This document shows, in pieces, positions 1 through 12,744 of a DNA stretch of 64,000 nucleotides. The notes under the pieces are model-generated. The model had not been told where the DNA came from and searched no databases. It saw only the letters and a list, made by a program, of their open reading frames with translations. The translations under genes were made by a program, and so were the position numbers. Within the stretch, counting starts at the first letter, position 1. Every line of letters begins with the position of its first letter. Source of the DNA: Platycnemis pennipes (Eukaryota; Arthropoda; Insecta; Odonata; Platycnemididae); contig OW121848.1 of the NCBI GenBank assembly GCA_933228895.1, positions 98,599,470 through 98,663,469 of the forward strand, read 5' to 3'.

Positions 1-2777
1 TTGGGAAAGCCCAGCTCTTTAACGTATTTGACACGTCATAAATGAGTCAGAGAAGAAGATCATATAAAATTGATATAACATCAGGGAAAAATATGAAGGA
101 GAAAGAAGTCTTGGACAGCAAAGATAAAGAAGCGATGACTGCAAATTCTCTAAGGAACAAAGACCTCAGACATCGTTGTAGCCCAAGCGTGTTGTTGAGC
201 ATTTGAAAACCCATTTCTTAAACAAACTTCAAGCTCAAGTCTTGGGACTAGTTCACAAAAATATCAATGAAAATATTAATAAAATCACTTAATACCAAAA
301 GAGACGTCAATTCAAGATTTTCTCCATTCTAATCTTTTCGAGTACGAAAAAATGTGATTAACTGTGTTCACGTGAACCTAGATGCGAACACTACATCTTT
401 AATGATACTTTTAGGCAACTTCACTGCTCGATAACGATGCATATTTGATATAAAATGGAGTCAATATATTTTACTAGAACATGGAGAATAATTATATGGA
501 AATGAATATAAAAACATGAATTAAAAAGATGGAAATTAAAAAATGCGGAAAAATATTTGCGAAGTACTTAATGCAATAATTAACATAATTCCTGCGAGGA
601 TAACGGCTCAACATTTTGGCAATTTTGGAGAATGATTCGCAAGACAATATTAATTGCAACACTTTAAAGGGAAATTCAAGAGTGTCTGAAGACTCAGTAA
701 GTTCATAATAGGTAAAGTGGCCTCGTACATCTACATGCGATAGGCTTATCTCTCACTCATTCAATAAACTTGAACACTACATACAGCATTAAAAAGGAAA
801 AATATAATGGAAAAGAGGAGGAAAATATCTAATAAATTGAACAAGGACATTTGATGAAAAAATTGACATTAACAAAACAATGAATGAAATTTTCTAGGAA
901 AGATGTGGCCTTGTGAAAATAGAATTGTGGCAGAGATAAAATTACTGAATAGTAAATACTTTAACGGACGTTACATCGTAACTAGTTTATCTCCTGTGAT
1001 CATAGTGTTAGTTAAATTAAGACAATGTGAGCAGTTAAAGAAATGAAATCCAAAAAATCTATCTCAATGGCAATGCACTCTAAATTAGCTTAAACTTCAG
1101 AATAATTAACTTCTGGTTATGCCCTAGGCCAAATTATTTGTTCTGATATGTATAATACCCATGGTACATGAGTAAAATAATTAATTATTTCAGGAGGAAC
1201 CGGATTTACATCCCGGATCCCTGTGAAAATCTATCAACTTAAACATTAAACAACAACTTTATTCTGTACAACAAGAATAAATAGTTCTCTGATTCAGTTA
1301 GCGCGTGGAATTTCTCGAATGAAAACTGAATTTTATATTTGACCTGTGCTTCTTTCTTTTTCAAATTATGATAGTAGAGGGGTACCTAATTCTGCTTCAT
1401 TTTTGCCTGCTATTATAGCTGATACGCACAAAAGAGGAAATTATCTCAAATAAAACATTTTATTCGTAATTATCGGCCTCAAGTTTCCAAAACCAGTAAT
1501 ACTGGAGTGTTATTCACACATCAAAATGAACTTTAGAAAACATTTTCAACCACGTTAATGCTAGAAGCCAATTGGCAGAAGGATAATCTCTCTCGAAAAC
1601 TAGACGGAAGAATATTAGACTATGAAGTTATAATTATTGAGTTTGTTTTTAAATATTCCACGAAATTAAGAATGGCAGTAAAATAGCGTGTGATGACTTA
1701 AAAACAACTTACCACCATACAAAGACAGAATAAACTTTAACTCGCTGCGTGGTAATGGTTACTACCCAGTACTTTGTCGACAGTCCATTTCCTAGGCATT
1801 ATATGGTTGAAGAAATCTGGAAATTTAAGTCCCTAATGGGTTACCTCCAAATTAATGACGCTACTAATTTTTTTCACCAGATCACACGTATATCCGTTAC
1901 TTCAACAAAATCGATTTCATTTTCAATATAAAGTTTACAATCACATAAACATAGTGGGCAAGCAAGAAATATCAGCTTCATATATGGAATGCGTATGACT
2001 AAGGCTCACTCACTCATGCAGCGATGTCGAGGCTTGGGTTTGGTCTTATGCATTCATGACTGAAGATATCAAATAAACGATTAAGCGAACTTCACATAGG
2101 TAATTATGTATGTACTAACATAAGACATAGAAAGATACAAAACACAAAGATACAAAAAAATTGAAGGCAAGACAATACATATTTTTAAAACGTTTTCACA
2201 CGCGTCGGGAATTGCAATAGAAATACTTTTGCTTGGATTAAATCCAATCATGCCAAAAATGATGAGTAGCAAGCGCTTAAAGTTGTGTGAGTAGGGATAT
2301 TCTAAACGCTGCGATACGATGGGAAATATCTAATTATTAGATGGTACTTATCCAAAATTATTTTATGACGTGGCTAAAAAACGACGACATGATTGATTTT
2401 GAGAGTACGGCCATTGAGCATTTAGCTGGTTCATTTCACTCCATTTGCTAAAAGATTTCATACTCGCATGAAAAGTTACGAAAACGCTAAAAGTAGTCGT
2501 TTAAATGTATAACATTTCCATCGTACACCACCAACATATTTTGATTCTGAAACAGGGATACCCGCATTGCACTTTAACTATCACACTAAGAATTTTAAGT
2601 ACAGCCACGTCTATAAAGCTTGTAGTCAGCAATAACAGTTACCAGCTTTTGTCCCAGTAACCGACTAACGTAACAAGAATATGTCAACGTGAAATGTTAA
2701 GACTAAAGTTTATGTAAGAACTCGGTTATGAGTACTGTCAAATGAAATAAAAGAAATCAAGACAAATCAATACTTAC
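1..2777. other. AT-rich intergenic or intronic sequence
   Basis: No coding frame, RNA gene or transposon end recognised. The longest ORFs are about 60 codons, with no recognisable motif. If the - strand exon chain at 7327-2778 is real, this stretch would be its downstream intron or 3' region. Confidence 0.5.
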
Positions 2778-2953
2778 AGCTCTAGAAGCTGCCAAGACAC
2801 GGCTTGTGGTGTCGTCCTTAGTTCCATATTGTATGTACCCTTCCACCTCATTGGGAGAGAATGTACTCCAACGTTCGGAAGCCAGGTCAAGAAGATTGCG
2901 TGATCTTCCGTCATGTGCAACGCAGTTCCATCGGAGAAAAAGCCAATGATCAA
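2778..2953 (-). CDS. possible internal exon of an unrecognised - strand gene
   Basis: On the - strand an open segment ends at a strong donor (GTAAGTA, complement of 2771-2777). The acceptor is a weaker TTTTGAG, just above 2953. In the phase left by the candidate exon at 4348-4394 the segment is open for 58 codons and includes the stretch FFSDGTALHMTEDHAIFLTW. A second frame is also open and includes SPNEVEGYIQYGTKDD, so the frame is not settled. I do not recognise a family for either frame. The acceptor is the weak point; the donor is good. This may be an exon of a gene transcribed leftward from the GC-rich island near 8 kb. Confidence 0.3.
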
Positions 2954-3505
2954 CTCAAAACGCCACATATGAAAGGGATTATCAGGTTTTTCAACGCATA
3001 ACACCATTCACGCCCTTGGAGACGGAGAATATGCAAAATAACGATATTAATAACCAAACCTTCCACTAAGACAAATGCGTGACATGGAAAACGCTCCATC
3101 TGTGATGTCTAACATCTACTCACTACGGCTACTCGTCCCATTGTTTCTTGTCCGCAAATGCACGTTCATCTTGCATGTATGCCTACATGAAAAGGTGAGG
3201 AAGAGGATGCCCTCCAGCGGAAACTACCCGCGACGCAATTGAGCTAGCTTGAGAGGAGTGCCACAGTTCTAAACGAATACCGCGACATCTACCCACCGAA
3301 CACAAAACATCCGCCTCACTCCCCGCTGAAAACTCTGGACGAGTCCAATCACGTATGTCATCCTCTCCTTCATTACTCCCCTCGGTGAAATGTTGGGCTC
3401 GTCCGTTTTCTCCCAAGATATACCAAAACTCCATGAGGTACACCCTAGGACTTTGATTCCACGTAGGAACTCAGGCTTGAAACAGTTAATTCTGGAACTC
3501 TGAGT

Positions 3506-3745
3506 CGGGTTAGTGTAGAGGCTAAAGAGTACTGGCCTCCCACCCCAAGGGCCCGGGTTCAAATTCCGATATTTTTCATTGTTAAACCTTCCTTATATGA
3601 ATGCTTTGTGGAGAAAATTCGAGTTCAGTACTCCGTCCGTCGGAAGGGACGTTAAGCCGTGGTCCCTTTGGCGCACTTCGTTAAGAAAAAGCTAATGCCG
3701 ACTTCGGGTTTCTCTCCATCCCTCTTTTCTCCTCGTCCTTCCATT
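3506..3745 (+). repeat. tRNA-derived SINE, family A, copy 1
   Basis: The head looks like a tRNA gene: an A-box-like GGGTTAGTGTAGAGG and a B-box-like GGGTTCAAATTCC near 3555-3570. The body carries a core shared with copies at 41.7, 52.3 and 63.6 kb, including ACTCCGTCCGTCGGAAGGGA, GTTAAGCCGTGGTCC and CGGGTTTCTCTCC. Such elements are transcribed by RNA polymerase III and copied by a LINE reverse transcriptase. The boundaries are approximate, and no clear target duplication was seen. Confidence 0.75.
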
Positions 3746-4347
3746 CCCATCCTTATACCTTTACTCATGATCTGAAGTGCGTATCAGTACGATAACAGAC
3801 TTGAAAATGCAGATGACGCTTGAGAAGATAACAAGAAATGTAGAAGTCGTGGGTTGGGTTGTGAAATCATCGCGGTGCAGAAAAAGGAACTGAAGCCTCG
3901 TGAAGAAAGCTGAGCTGAAAAAATATTCATGGATTCTGGGCGTAAGATGTTTTGGAACTACGTGTGAGCAGTAAAAATGACTCTGGGTGAGAGAAAAATT
4001 CAATGTTTGAAAAGCTAATCTATGCTGATGAAAAAAACATCTGTATCATTTTCTAGTTGTTCCGCTGATGACTAAATCCGAGCAATAAATGGTTTACTTC
4101 AGAATAAATAGTCATTTCTGAGGCATGCGTCTTACGAATATGCGGTATTAACTCTGATTATCAACTCGTACTTACAATAAATGTTCAGAATGATTACAGA
4201 GAAAACATAGGCTAATTGAAGATATGAGATGTCCTTTCCACACCGTTTAATATTCAATGAGATTTCATTCACGTTAGTCTTTAATTAAAGTTAGAGCAGA
4301 GAACTTGTGGTGGTCTAAAAACAGTTGAATGGAAAAAATAAAATTAC

Positions 4348-4394
4348 CAACTCAGCACGGTCCTCGAAGTTTTGAATATCAGCTATCCAACAAT
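4348..4394 (-). CDS. possible 47-nt exon of an unrecognised - strand gene
   Basis: On the - strand a very good acceptor (CCTTCCGCGTTTTTCAG) precedes 47 nt that end at a GTAATT donor. Two bases complete a codon, then 15 codons read CWIADIQNFEDRAEL. The starting phase is the one left by the candidate exon at 7271-7327, so the two join in frame. No family is recognised. Both splice sites being in place around an open frame of matching phase is the argument; the shortness is the weakness. Confidence 0.4.
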
Positions 4395-5942
4395 CTGAAA
4401 AACGCGGAAGGGGTGTAATTTAGTGGCTGGCAGGTTGCCGAACTAGAAATGGGACAGAAAGAAGGATTAAATAAGAAACAAATAGTGAGATGTTCTACAT
4501 AAGTCGCGTTCAGCTACGTGAGGTATCTTGTTGTCCGACCTGCAATGGCCGCGAAAGCTAAGACGACAAGGCGCCACATGCAACTGCTACCAAAAGCGAC
4601 TTAATGCAGAACATCCTCGCCGCAAAAACCTACGAACTGTCATGAGTGAAATGTGTTTCAGTTATTTGCGCTTCGATTCGCTAGCGTTGCGGTCGTGGAT
4701 GGTGCGAAGATGGATCCTTAAACGCCTGTTCCATAGTCTTCCTCCTACTTGCTTTTTCGTTCGCCATCCTTTGAACTTCGATTAACATCGATATTTACAT
4801 GCACTAAGCACGGTGATGGCCGGTAGCTTAGGGCAAATGGTTAGTGAAAGAACTACTTACGAGGCACCAAACACTACGAGGGGTAAGACAGTAGCCGGAG
4901 TTGGAATAAATGATCATTAAGTTGGAAGTTAACGGGGTTAAAAATGTGCTACACAAAAACCTTGCTCTTATTCTCCCGGATGACGAAATTTTCACGGAAG
5001 CTAAATATGAAGGAGAGCAATGAGCGTATTGGTGCTCGGAACTCACCAGAAACCATTCAAAATGCAAAATTCTCCCGTAGGTAATTGTCGCACGAATGGA
5101 AAAATAAACAAAAACACAGTAAGAACACGTGTTTACTATGGCTTGCCAAAAGCTTATCGACTAACGCTCTTAAGGGATTGCCGTAATCCGATATGATCAA
5201 ATAACTCGGGGATAGCGATTATGCCCTGATTTTGAACCAGAGTTTTCACTTTACTTACGTGCTTTTATGTGAACCGTGATATTCAATTACAGACATAGAC
5301 GCGCACAACATTAGCATTGGTGCTTTTTCATGGATCGGGAGATAACCGGAATGAAAATACGCAAACATCGTCATTTCGCGCTCACATCATGGTAATGTTA
5401 GATCCGCAATAAAATCGATTGATTATTTTGCTACACTAAAGGGCTGAATCAAAATCAAGCTGCATCATGGAATTAAAGACCTTCTACTCACATATTTAGA
5501 ATCAATAGACTCCGCCATGAATGACTTGGAAACATTTGCGACTGTGGAAACTTGTTGAAAAGTACGAAGTGCATTTTTTTTATGGATATTAGAAACTTCC
5601 ACGAAGTGAAACCTCAAACAGTCAATTGCGACTTGGAAACACTTTAATGCAAATCATGTTTTAGCTAAAAAACACTTCGTGCACATTTTCCCTAAAGAGT
5701 ATGAAAAAGCCTTCGAATGAAAATCAAGACTTTTTGAATTCCGCATCACTTAAACCTCGTTTGAGCAAAGGACACGAAAAAACTGTTGTTTAAGCCAAAG
5801 GTTTTCGTGAACAATTATGCCAAGATAGACCTCTATAGAGGTATGACGACATGATGCTGAACTTTAAAAGGGCAATACCTCATACATTATTTTAAAATTA
5901 TTTTAAAATATTGAACAGGTTATGAATTTCTTATGACATTTT
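4395..5942. other. no recognisable gene
   Basis: Mixed sequence with short ORFs. An 85-codon + frame at 4528-4785 and a 79-codon - frame at 4828-5067 have no recognisable domain. The - frame ends near a good donor (GTAAGTAG, complement of 4853-4860), but its phase does not fit between the exon candidates at 7271 and 4394. I would read this as intron of the putative - strand gene, if that gene exists. Confidence 0.35.
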
Positions 5943-5975
5943 GATTTTAAAATTATTTGAAATAATTTTAAAATC
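5943..5975. repeat. AT-rich perfect palindrome
   Basis: Arms of 15 bp (GATTTTAAAATTATT and its complement) flank a 3-nt centre. Related TTTTAAAATTATTTTAAAAT sequence lies just upstream at about 5880-5910. This could be the core of a decayed foldback or MITE element, or simple AT-rich sequence. Confidence 0.7.
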
Positions 5976-7270
5976 ATTTTTCAATATTCTTTTGCAATTT
6001 GGGTATACACTCTAGATGGCACCAGGTTATTTATTTTTCCTCCTGCGAGTCCACTAATAGTAGCGCTGCGTTAGGCATTAATAACGAGCAGAGAGAGAGT
6101 GCGGGCAGATTCCGCGGTTCGGGTCCGGCCTTGGATAGAATCGACCCCCATCGATTGAAATCGGCATGTCAAGGATGTCGACCGCACCGCACCTTTGCCG
6201 CAATCGGCGATTCCTGTTCTTTTTTTCTTCCGCCCCCGCGAACACTCACTCGACGTCCGAGCCCCGACAGTAATGAGTCAACACCCGTCACGACAATCGG
6301 CGGATCCTTTTGATAGGATTTCTGCATTTTCTGTAGTGAGGTCAGTCCACTCCCCAGAACGCATTCTCCTGCGCGTATAGGGGATGAGGGGAACGAGTGC
6401 TGAGAGAGCTCAACGCCCTTGTCATCTCTGGATGGAAACTGGGCGTACCGGTGTGAATGATGATTTAACACGTTTCGTATTCAGCCCGACGGATTGTGAT
6501 TCATTCTCCTTGGAAAAAAAATATAATTCAAATCTATCTGAGATAATAATGTTCGAATATAGATCGCGAATCGCTCAGATATACTCAACTAAATCCAACC
6601 AACCTAATTAATCGTCAGACCCAAAATACAAGGATGCCAGTTAGCGCTACCATCGTAACATGACGCAGGTAAAATATATGCGGAATACAAATGAATGAAG
6701 TCTTACCATGGGCAATAATACGTGAATGTTCGATACTAACGAGTAAAAAGGAATAAATTGTAAATGGAACTAGAATTTTATGAAACAAAGTAGCATCCAT
6801 GTTTTATCATAGTCAAACAATCAACATATAGAAGAAGTGAAAAAGTATTGTTTAAGTCTCTGCATTCAATGTTCAGTTTTCTTTCACTTCTGACTTTAAA
6901 ATATGAATGCAAATGAAAATACGTGTAATCCATAAATTCTTATAATACCACATTTGACAACATTATTCGCACAGAGAGGAGAAGCTTATGAGTACAAAAA
7001 TCGGGTTTGAAAAATCCTGATTCGAAATGATGAAATTCGATTTCACAACGTGAATGCGTAAATGAAGTATATGCCTAGTAATCTTTCCCCATCACTGTCG
7101 CAAGTATTGGGAACTCTTGATGACTGCGTAAGGATTATGACTGAATCAAATTTAGAGTAAACACCGTGTTACCTTGGCCGTAAAACTGGCCACAAGAGTG
7201 AAAGACTATGATATGAGACTTTAAAATGGAGCAATCTTGGTCGAGTGCATTGGCAGTAGCCAAAACTTAC

Positions 7271-7327
7271 TTGTCTTCGGCGGCAATTCCAGACATTGCC
7301 AGCGTTGATACAAAGGGGCACGTTCAA
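7271..7327 (-). CDS. possible 57-nt exon of an unrecognised - strand gene
   Basis: On the - strand a pyrimidine-rich acceptor ending TGTGACTTCAG precedes 57 nt that end at a strong GTAAGTTTTG donor. Two bases complete a codon; the following codons read ERAPLYQRWQCLELPPKT, with one base left over. That phase matches the start of the candidate exon at 4348-4394. The island at 7.7-8.5 kb lies just upstream on this strand and could hold the promoter. No family is recognised. Confidence 0.4.
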
Positions 7328-7739
7328 CTGAAGTCACACGCATAAGGAAGCTTGAGAAGGAACATTTGTTTACGAGTGAAGGTACGTAGCTGACGATTTC
7401 GTTTGGGTTTTGTCGGGTGCGAATGTCAGTTCGCAGTGCGAGTACGCCTTCGAGTGGGCTAGAAACAGCGTATATCCAAAATTTGGCGAAAAAGCTCATA
7501 GGTTCGTAAGACTGGACACGAAGACGGTGCGAAGGGTTTCGCAGATTTTTCGGAAGGATTCATTAATTTTTTACTTTTGTAAGCTATCCCATAAAGGGGA
7601 ATAGTTAAAAAAAAGTAAAGTACTCTCACCCCAGTTTTCCCTCCTGCGTCGTTGAGTAGGTTCCCAATACCACGATTTATGTGGCGATAAAATTCCGAAG
7701 AGAGACTATTTTAAGAAGTTCAAATAAAAGTAATAAAGT

Positions 7740-8525
7740 CATTGATTGCAATCACGGCCGAAACAGTCCTTCCCGTTCCCTGCCCGTCCGAGCTTCGAGG
7801 CGAGAGATGGGAGGGACGCTTGAAGCGTCCAGACTCGAGAGGGAACGCTCCGTTCCTTATTTATGACCTGGAGGAACATCAAACCCTGACCTTGCAATCT
7901 ATGGCGAATTTCACTCGACCGTTTCCGTCAGTTCGAGGAGGGGCGGGTTTCGTTTCCACTCCCTCCCCATTTCACTCGTCTCCGCCGGATACTTTACCTC
8001 CGTCTCGTGGAGTAAGCGAGAGATCCCGCGTGCCCCTCTTCCACCGAGGCGCCCTTGACCCCTGCCGCAGCGGCACTCTCCCGCGACCTTCCTCTCGGCC
8101 GGAGCGCCACCCAGCACGCACCTCCTCCTCTCCTCCACGCTCTCTCGGAGCACGCTCAGCAGCCGCTAGGCGGCGCGGAGCCGGACACCGCAGACTCTCC
8201 CTTCGCCGCTCACGACCTCTTCCCCCGCACTTCCTTCGACCAGCAGCCGCGGCTCGAGTCGAAAGGGCGGGCGACCGTATACCCGAGGCGAGGTGCGCCT
8301 GCCACGCGTGGGCACGCAAACAAGCGAGTCCTGTAGAGCGAGTTTTTCGTTTGCGGAAAATCGAAGTAAATGAGGAGGGTGGACGAAAATATTTCTGCCG
8401 CGGGAGGAGGCGTATTCGCGTTCCGCGCAAGTAAACTCGTGCCGTCACCTCCGTGTCGGAACAGTTTTCGCGAGCTTTGCCCGCTCGCACGAAATGGTGT
8501 GGCACGAAGGGGTGGGCCAGAGTCC
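7740..8525. promoter_or_regulatory. GC/CpG-rich island, candidate promoter region
   Basis: Base composition changes abruptly from AT-rich to strongly GC- and CpG-rich (for example around 8010-8340) and back. Long frames are open on both strands at once here (230 codons +, 177 codons -), which is what GC-rich non-coding DNA produces; none shows a domain and their proteins are Arg/Pro/Ser-rich. The position upstream of the - strand exon candidates suggests a promoter with 5' untranslated exon. This is inference from composition and position only. Confidence 0.4.
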
Positions 8526-11477
8526 TCTAGATGGCATTCTCAACACTACTATTTCCTTACATGAAAAGTTATGAAATATTTTTTTCCATATAGCATACGC
8601 AACCTCGATATGCATGTACTTTTCTACACCTCGGAAATAGAAATCTGACTGTCGGCCATTTCAAAAATCAAAGAATGGGTAAATATAATTTTAATAAAAT
8701 ATTTGCAATGCGGAGATGTCGTTCTCTCTATAGAAAAACAATGAAGTGCACCAATCAAATATTTTGCCCGTGACGAGATGAAGAAGACGACCGTTTCGCC
8801 GTTCTCCTCGTTTTTCGCGTGTTCTTCTTCACTTTTTCAACCGTAGAAGCTAAACGTTTACGTTTAAACACTTTTAATGATATGTTATAGTCAAATAAAC
8901 AACGAGTAAAACGATATATTACACGACTCTATGGAGATTTCGCAGAATTTCATACAATTGCTTAAAGTTCAGCGTTCTACCTTTTTTGCACCGATAGTAG
9001 TTATTATTCGGCATTCCAGAGGACTCTGGGTAGGGCTAACCGCTCGCTACTCTTCTTTCTGTCTTCTCGATCCCAAGGGGAGTTCCGACTGGGGAATCGG
9101 GGGAACGGGGCACCCGCCTTCATCTGCCAAAACCGAACGAGCAACTTCATGATCTCGTGGAGGGAGACACGCTAGGTCACCGACCTTTGAGACTTCAACA
9201 AATCGCCGGGAGCCCCAGTTTTACGATGCGAATTAATTTTATGGCGTCCTCGTCAAAGGAAATCAGGCGACGGCAACGACTGTCGGTGAAATGCGTCGTG
9301 TGCTCAACTTTCGCTTCATTTCCACCGCGAATTTATGGTGGGGAGCTGGACCCACAATCTTCATATGTGCTCTTTCCGCCTTAATTTTTTAACTTTTACA
9401 CGTGCGGTCCAACCTGTCGTAAAAGCAAGAATTACCAATGATTAGAAATAAGCTCAAAATACCAAAAAAATTTCAAGTCTTGCCATAATTTGGTTAATAT
9501 TCTTATGGTGAATATGAGGATTCCATCCTAAATCCACGGAGAAACTCTTGACTTTTTTCCGCTGCTATAAATTTTGACAAACCTAGCGGTTTTTCTACGG
9601 AACTTGGATATCTAGTTTCATGACAAGATAAACTTTCTCCGGAGAGTCAAAGAAATCTTCAGTGGCAGGGACTTAAATATTTCCTTGAGAGACCCGTAAA
9701 CCTGCGACCCGGTCGACCACCTTACTTGGAATAAATAAATAGTTTCGTCCTCGACATACACGTGCCTTGTTGGTTGCTATTCACCAACTTTTCCACAAGA
9801 TTCCACTGTGAATATGGGTTCCCCAATAAACTTAGTGGTTTTCATTAAAATTATGTCTGTTGATTCGATCATCCGCACCTTAAGAACGTGTTAGTGGTAG
9901 ACAATTAAATTAAACAATATTAAATGGTGACCTGGGTGATAATTCATCACAGGTATATCAAGATGTTATCAAACAAAAAAGTTGTAATGAATACAACTCT
10001 TTGTTTTCCAAATTATAAATAAACTCTTCGGTCAGGGTCCTTTCAAACATAAAGAATCTCAATAAATGGCGAACACCCATATTCGTCAATATAAAGTGGT
10101 TCTGGCCCCTTGCCTGCATTACTGTGCGCTGCGTATTCGAAATATGTAATGGCAGGAGTGAAAGAACAAGAATGGTGAGTTTGGAATTTATGCACCCGAC
10201 ATCGAAGGAGGTGGCCTTGGGCACCAATATCCGTCCGGTATGATTCCGTCTGTCCCACGCTACTATGCACGCCAACGCACCGAGACGTTTACGAGCTAGT
10301 GTGCTCTAAATTTGAACCCACTTGCAGGAAAGATTTCGGGCATCCCTAATGCGAGAGAATATTGAGGACATGAGAGACAAAGCGTGGGAAACTTAAGTGT
10401 TGCAATAGAAAAAAATTAAGATAGATCGCCTTCTCAACATTCGGAGTGATTTCCGTTCGCTGGGCTATGGAGAGTGGTATTATAGTGTGCAAGGTCTCAC
10501 TTTAGTCATACTGCCAATATTTGTGAACATGAAATTTACGAGAATAAACCCAGGGGATACTTCTTCTGTATCCTTGCATGACATCGTAACAAAGGGGGAG
10601 TCATGCGAATAATCTTCTTTTAAAATTGACAGTTTCTGGCGAGATATCGCGGAACATACCTGACAAAAGAGAATGAAACAAGTTAAAATTGCCCACAGCT
10701 TTATTTAATCTGAGTAAGATACACGACGCGTTTCTACACTTGATGTCATTCATTCTTATACACGTGAGAATGACAAAGTGTCGTAACGCGATTTGTATCT
10801 TATATTAAATAGAACTGTGGTTAAGATAACTTGTTTCATTCTCTAAAGTCTTCTTTTAAAATTCGCAATAAAGCAATCATTATTCGTTTTCCGGATGATT
10901 TCGGAAATACATGATTTCATGAGCGCGGCATAAGGAATAAATAAAATTAGGGATATTTTGGACTGACCTGCTTGCTTGCGGTGCTTTCCGTCTGAATTAG
11001 CACATCAGCGGGCTAGAAGCGTTTACGGAAGTGATTTAATTGCTCATGGCAATCACTCTGCCACGCAAGGCGAAGGAGCGGCATCCAAGGCATGCAATAC
11101 CCATGTCTCATCGAATTCCAGGGATGGCAGAGGATTATAAAGAGGTTCGGGAGAGACAAACACCGAGATTGACCGCGATAAAATAGACCAAGGTCGTCGG
11201 TGGCTGATTGAAGTTCCAACATGTGCAGGCGAACGACTGCACAGCCTACACTCGTGAGTAGGCGGTGAAAGCTAATGATCATTTGCCTTAAGAATAGATA
11301 ATCATAGCCGAATCTCTCTGTTTTCTCACTGCTGAGGGCTCGATGCGGTGGAGAGTCAGATTTCCTAACGAAAGGAGGTACCTAATACAGCAGCTTTTAA
11401 AGCTAAGCGCGCAAAAGGGGGTACATAAAAATGAGACTAATAGAATTCGCTGGCTATCTCTTGATTAACCTATTGAG
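8526..11477. other. no recognisable gene
   Basis: A second, weaker GC-rich patch lies at about 9000-9380. The rest is AT-rich. The frames at 9958-10275 and 11013-11282 on the - strand have no recognised motif or convincing splice pair. Confidence 0.4.
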
Positions 11478-11771
11478 TAGGGGTTCTTAACCTTTTTTCT
11501 TTGCTCTATTTCCCTCTTCCACTATAGTTCAGCTTATTATTTCCCCCTTCTAAAATATTGTCCGACTCAAAAGGTTAAGTACAGTTTATATGAATATAAT
11601 AGGAAAATAACACCTTTTATTTATTCGACATTAGCTCACTTAGCACATAATAAAACTACAATTTACAGATCTCACGTAATCTACAGACCATCACACTTTA
11701 CTGAATTATGATTTACCCCCTGAAACCCTTAAATGACCCTAAGGGGGAATTCCCCTTGTTGAGAACTCCTG
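11478..11771. mobile_element. non-autonomous hAT-type MITE
   Basis: The left end TAGGGGTTCTTAAC and the complement of the right end, CAGGAGTTCTCAAC, are imperfect terminal inverted repeats. They are close to the common hAT terminus CAGGGGTTCTCAACC. The 294-bp interior has no coding capacity. The flanking 8-mers match only partly, so the target duplication is decayed or the ends are off by a few bases. Confidence 0.55.
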
Positions 11772-12334
11772 ATGCAGAGGAATCGAATTAATGTTATAAA
11801 TGCCACATACATCGCAAAGAGCAATGCCTCTTTCCACGAATAATGGATTCAAAAGTAAAACATTGAATTTGCGTGTGAGAAGAAACTTCTCGAATTACAA
11901 GAAATAATATTGATTAGTTAATCGCAAATAGGTGCTATACGAAAATATTATTTATGATCTGAAATATCATTTATGAACCTAAGTTTTTACTTTGATACAA
12001 TGGATGAAGTCCACTGCACAGGAACGACACGTGATAATTATTCGTACCTATTAATAGTGGCCTACTGTGTTAGCGCCACTCAGAAACTCATTCAACGAAA
12101 GAACATTCATCGCCACAAAATTAAAAAACGTTGCAAGCTGACCCTTGGACATGGACACCCTCACCTTTGGTCATGCACAGAGATGGCTTTTAATACACGA
12201 ATGCCCAGGAATGTGTGAATTCCCGAATGTCTCTACTTAAAATTGTTTAAATGTTGAAAATTAATTTATGTAGCATACGCATGACTAGCTAATATTACAT
12301 GATGGTTTTCAATATCTCCTGAATACATTTTTGC

Positions 12335-12344
12335 TATAAAAAAA
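12335..12344 (+). promoter_or_regulatory. possible TATA box of the CRISP gene
   Basis: TATAAAAAAA lies 235 nt before the chosen start codon at 12579. If used, transcription would begin near 12365 and leave a 5' leader of about 215 nt in the more GC-rich sequence. Based on motif and position only. Confidence 0.25.
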
Positions 12345-12578
12345 CTCCCAACTGCTCTAGGTCCTAATTACCTTGACTTAGAATCTCACTCCCGCGCTCA
12401 GGGTTTCATTTCTCCATCTCTCCTGACCCTGGTCTCCATCTCTTTGTAGATCCTCCTTCGCCAGGCACCAAAAGGGACACCGATAGAGGAAAGCCCTCCA
12501 CTCCGGCCACCAGGCTGCTGCTGGGTTGCCTCCAGTCGAGTCCTTTGCGAGCCCTAGGAGAGACAGAGAGAGAAGAGG

Positions 12579-12744
12579 ATGGAAGCCGCCCTCCAGGAGC
12601 GGATGACGGGGGCGACGGGGTCACCCCTGACCTTCCTCCCCTCCCTCCCCATCCTCGCCCTCCCCCTCCTGCTCACCGTTTTCGTTGTCCTGCCCTCCCT
12701 CAGCTTCGACTCCTTCGGCGTTGAAGCCTGGAAAACTGATCGAA
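12579..12744 (+). CDS. CRISP gene exon 1 (signal peptide)
   Basis: Encodes residues 1-55 and the first base of codon 56. The donor is A|GTGAGTATG. The exon holds the hydrophobic N-terminal segment. It is more GC-rich than the rest of the gene. Confidence 0.85.

Noticed and set aside
4528..4785. 85-codon + ORF
   Set aside because: No motif, no splice context and composition like its surroundings.
4861..5000. - strand exon ending at GTAAGTAG
   Set aside because: A good donor, but the phase does not fit between the exon candidates at 7271-7327 and 4348-4394, and the acceptor is ambiguous.
7742..8505. 230-codon + ORF and 177-codon - ORF
   Set aside because: Both lie in a GC-rich island where stops are rare, they overlap each other and neither has a domain.
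9958..10275. 105-codon - strand ORF
   Set aside because: No recognisable motif; a second frame is open over the same bases.
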